Source: Sphingobacterium oryzagri (GTDB lineage Bacteria; Bacteroidota; Bacteroidia; Sphingobacteriales; Sphingobacteriaceae). From it: a stretch of 64,000 nucleotides of DNA. Position numbers and translations under genes: made by a program. This document shows positions 63,202-64,000 of this stretch, in pieces; positions within the stretch are counted from its first letter, which is position 1, and each line of letters opens with the position of its first letter. The DNA lies in assembly GCF_028736175.1 (NCBI RefSeq), contig NZ_CP117880.1:4712001-4776000 (forward strand), in the 5' to 3' direction. The notes under the pieces are model-generated. The model worked only from the letters and a program-made list of their open reading frames with translations. It was not told where the DNA came from and did no database searches.

Positions 63202-64000
63202 ATGGCACTAGTAAATATTCCGCGCCTGGATCTTTTGCAATACACGCAGGGTACGGCAGCACAAAAGCAACAATTCGTGCAAGACATCGGGAAAGCTTTT
63301 AACGAAACGGGTTTTGTTACCATTGCAAACCACGGATTAAGCCAATCACTTATTGACGAACTGTATGCGGTGGTGAAAGCATTTTTCGAACTTCCGGATG
63401 CTGTTAAAAGCAAATACGAATATCCGGAATTAGCCGGACAACGTGGCTACACATCGAAAGGCAAAGAGAAAGCGAAAGATGCAAATACGCCCGACTTGAA
63501 AGAATTTTGGCAACGTGGCCAAACGATTGTTGGCGAAGAATATAGCAAGGCAGACTTCCCAGACAATATTACGGTAGATGAATTACCACGTTTTAATGCA
63601 GTTACCGCAGAAGTGTACAAAAAATTGGAAGATGCCGGACGGGAATTGCTTCGTGCCATCGCTACCTACCTTGAGCTTGATGTCGATTACTTCGAAGCGT
63701 TTGTGATCAACGGAAATTCTATCCTTCGTGCCATCCATTACTTTCCGATCGAAAATCCGGATGCTATTTCGCCGGATGCTGTTCGTGCAGGGGCACATGA
63801 AGACATTAACTTGATCACCTTGTTGATCGGTGCCAGTGCTGACGGATTAGAAGTATTGACGAAAGAAGGCGATTGGTTTCCAATAAAAGCCAAAGGCGAA
63901 GATATTGTGGTCAATGTGGGCGACATGTTGCAGCGCTTAACGAATAACAAGTTGAAATCAACCACGCACCGGGTAGTCAATCCGCCACGCGAACTGATGA
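63202..64000 (+). CDS. 2-oxoglutarate/Fe(II)-dependent oxygenase, isopenicillin-N-synthase-like (3' end outside window)
   Basis: The first 266 codons are inside the window. The N-terminal DIOX_N part is VNIPRLDLLQYTQGTAA to AFNETGFVTIANHGL. Iron ligands are visible: GAHEDINLITLL with His199 and Asp201, and the second His in TTHRVVNPP near the edge. Members oxidise small molecules such as amino acids or plant-like metabolites. It is divergent from the MarR/fad unit, with a 129-bp gap to the Cys-rich ORF. The substrate is unknown. Confidence 0.93.
   Translation, partial: MALVNIPRLDLLQYTQGTAAQKQQFVQDIGKAFNETGFVTIANHGLSQSLIDELYAVVKAFFELPDAVKSKYEYPELAGQRGYTSKGKEKAKDANTPDLKEFWQRGQTIVGEEYSKADFPDNITVDELPRFNAVTAEVYKKLEDAGRELLRAIATYLELDVDYFEAFVINGNSILRAIHYFPIENPDAISPDAVRAGAHEDINLITLLIGASADGLEVLTKEGDWFPIKAKGEDIVVNVGDMLQRLTNNKLKSTTHRVVNPPRELM

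Overview
The window looks like a chromosomal segment of a Bacteroidota bacterium, most likely Sphingobacteriaceae-like. The signs are a SusC/SusD outer-membrane pair with DUF4843 and PKD-like lipoproteins, TAnnTTTG-type -7 promoter boxes, a DUF3127 gene, a class II fumarase followed by a small lipoprotein gene, and many Bacteroidota-type lipoproteins. This is inferred from gene families and promoter style; no rRNA or tRNA gene was seen.

Layout. (1) 1-3.2 kb is gene-poor and holds a 26-copy, 21-bp tandem repeat whose unit carries a 12-bp near-palindrome. (2) 3.2-10.3 kb is a SusC-SusD-DUF4843-PKD nutrient-uptake module in which susD has an in-frame TAA. (3) 10.5-14.6 kb has a membrane protein and uvrA. 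(4) 14.6-19.5 kb is an AT-rich accessory island: orphan polymorphic-toxin tails with downstream immunity-like genes, a 5'-truncated Rhs end with a frameshift in an A7 run, and remnants of an XRE regulator, a SymE-like toxin and a lone Phd/YefM antitoxin. (5) 19.5-30.8 kb holds a divergent XRE regulator with a palindromic operator candidate and a tight seven-gene operon: YbjN-like, PspA, DUF4177, YqiJ/NfeD-like, YqiK-like flotillin, secreted serine hydrolase and a 1614-aa AAA+ ATPase. I consider this the best candidate for an underdescribed system, probably sensing or repairing membrane damage.

(6) 30.9-46 kb carries a TPM-domain protein, mutL, a rhomboid protease followed by an inactive rhomboid-like protein, an EEP-family hydrolase, an S41 protease, fumC, a TelA/XpaC pair, an acyltransferase and an MFS transporter. 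(7) 46-55 kb is mainly minus-strand housekeeping and stress genes: NlpE-like lipoprotein, nitroreductase, pepT, DUF4197, EEP phosphatase, GDPD, HD hydrolase, RNA methyltransferase, a DUF3127 protein with an SSB-like tail, and an ECF sigma/anti-sigma pair. (8) 55-63 kb has a YeiH-type transporter and a beta-oxidation operon ordered like Bacillus fadNAE behind a MarR regulator, interrupted by a four-helix-bundle (23S IVP-like) gene flanked by short TA-rich inverted repeats. A 2-oxoglutarate oxygenase gene runs off the right edge.

Functional themes are envelope homeostasis (PspA/flotillin/AAA, TPM, TelA/XpaC, rhomboids, NlpE, S41), competition (toxin island), DNA repair (uvrA, mutL) and fatty-acid oxidation.
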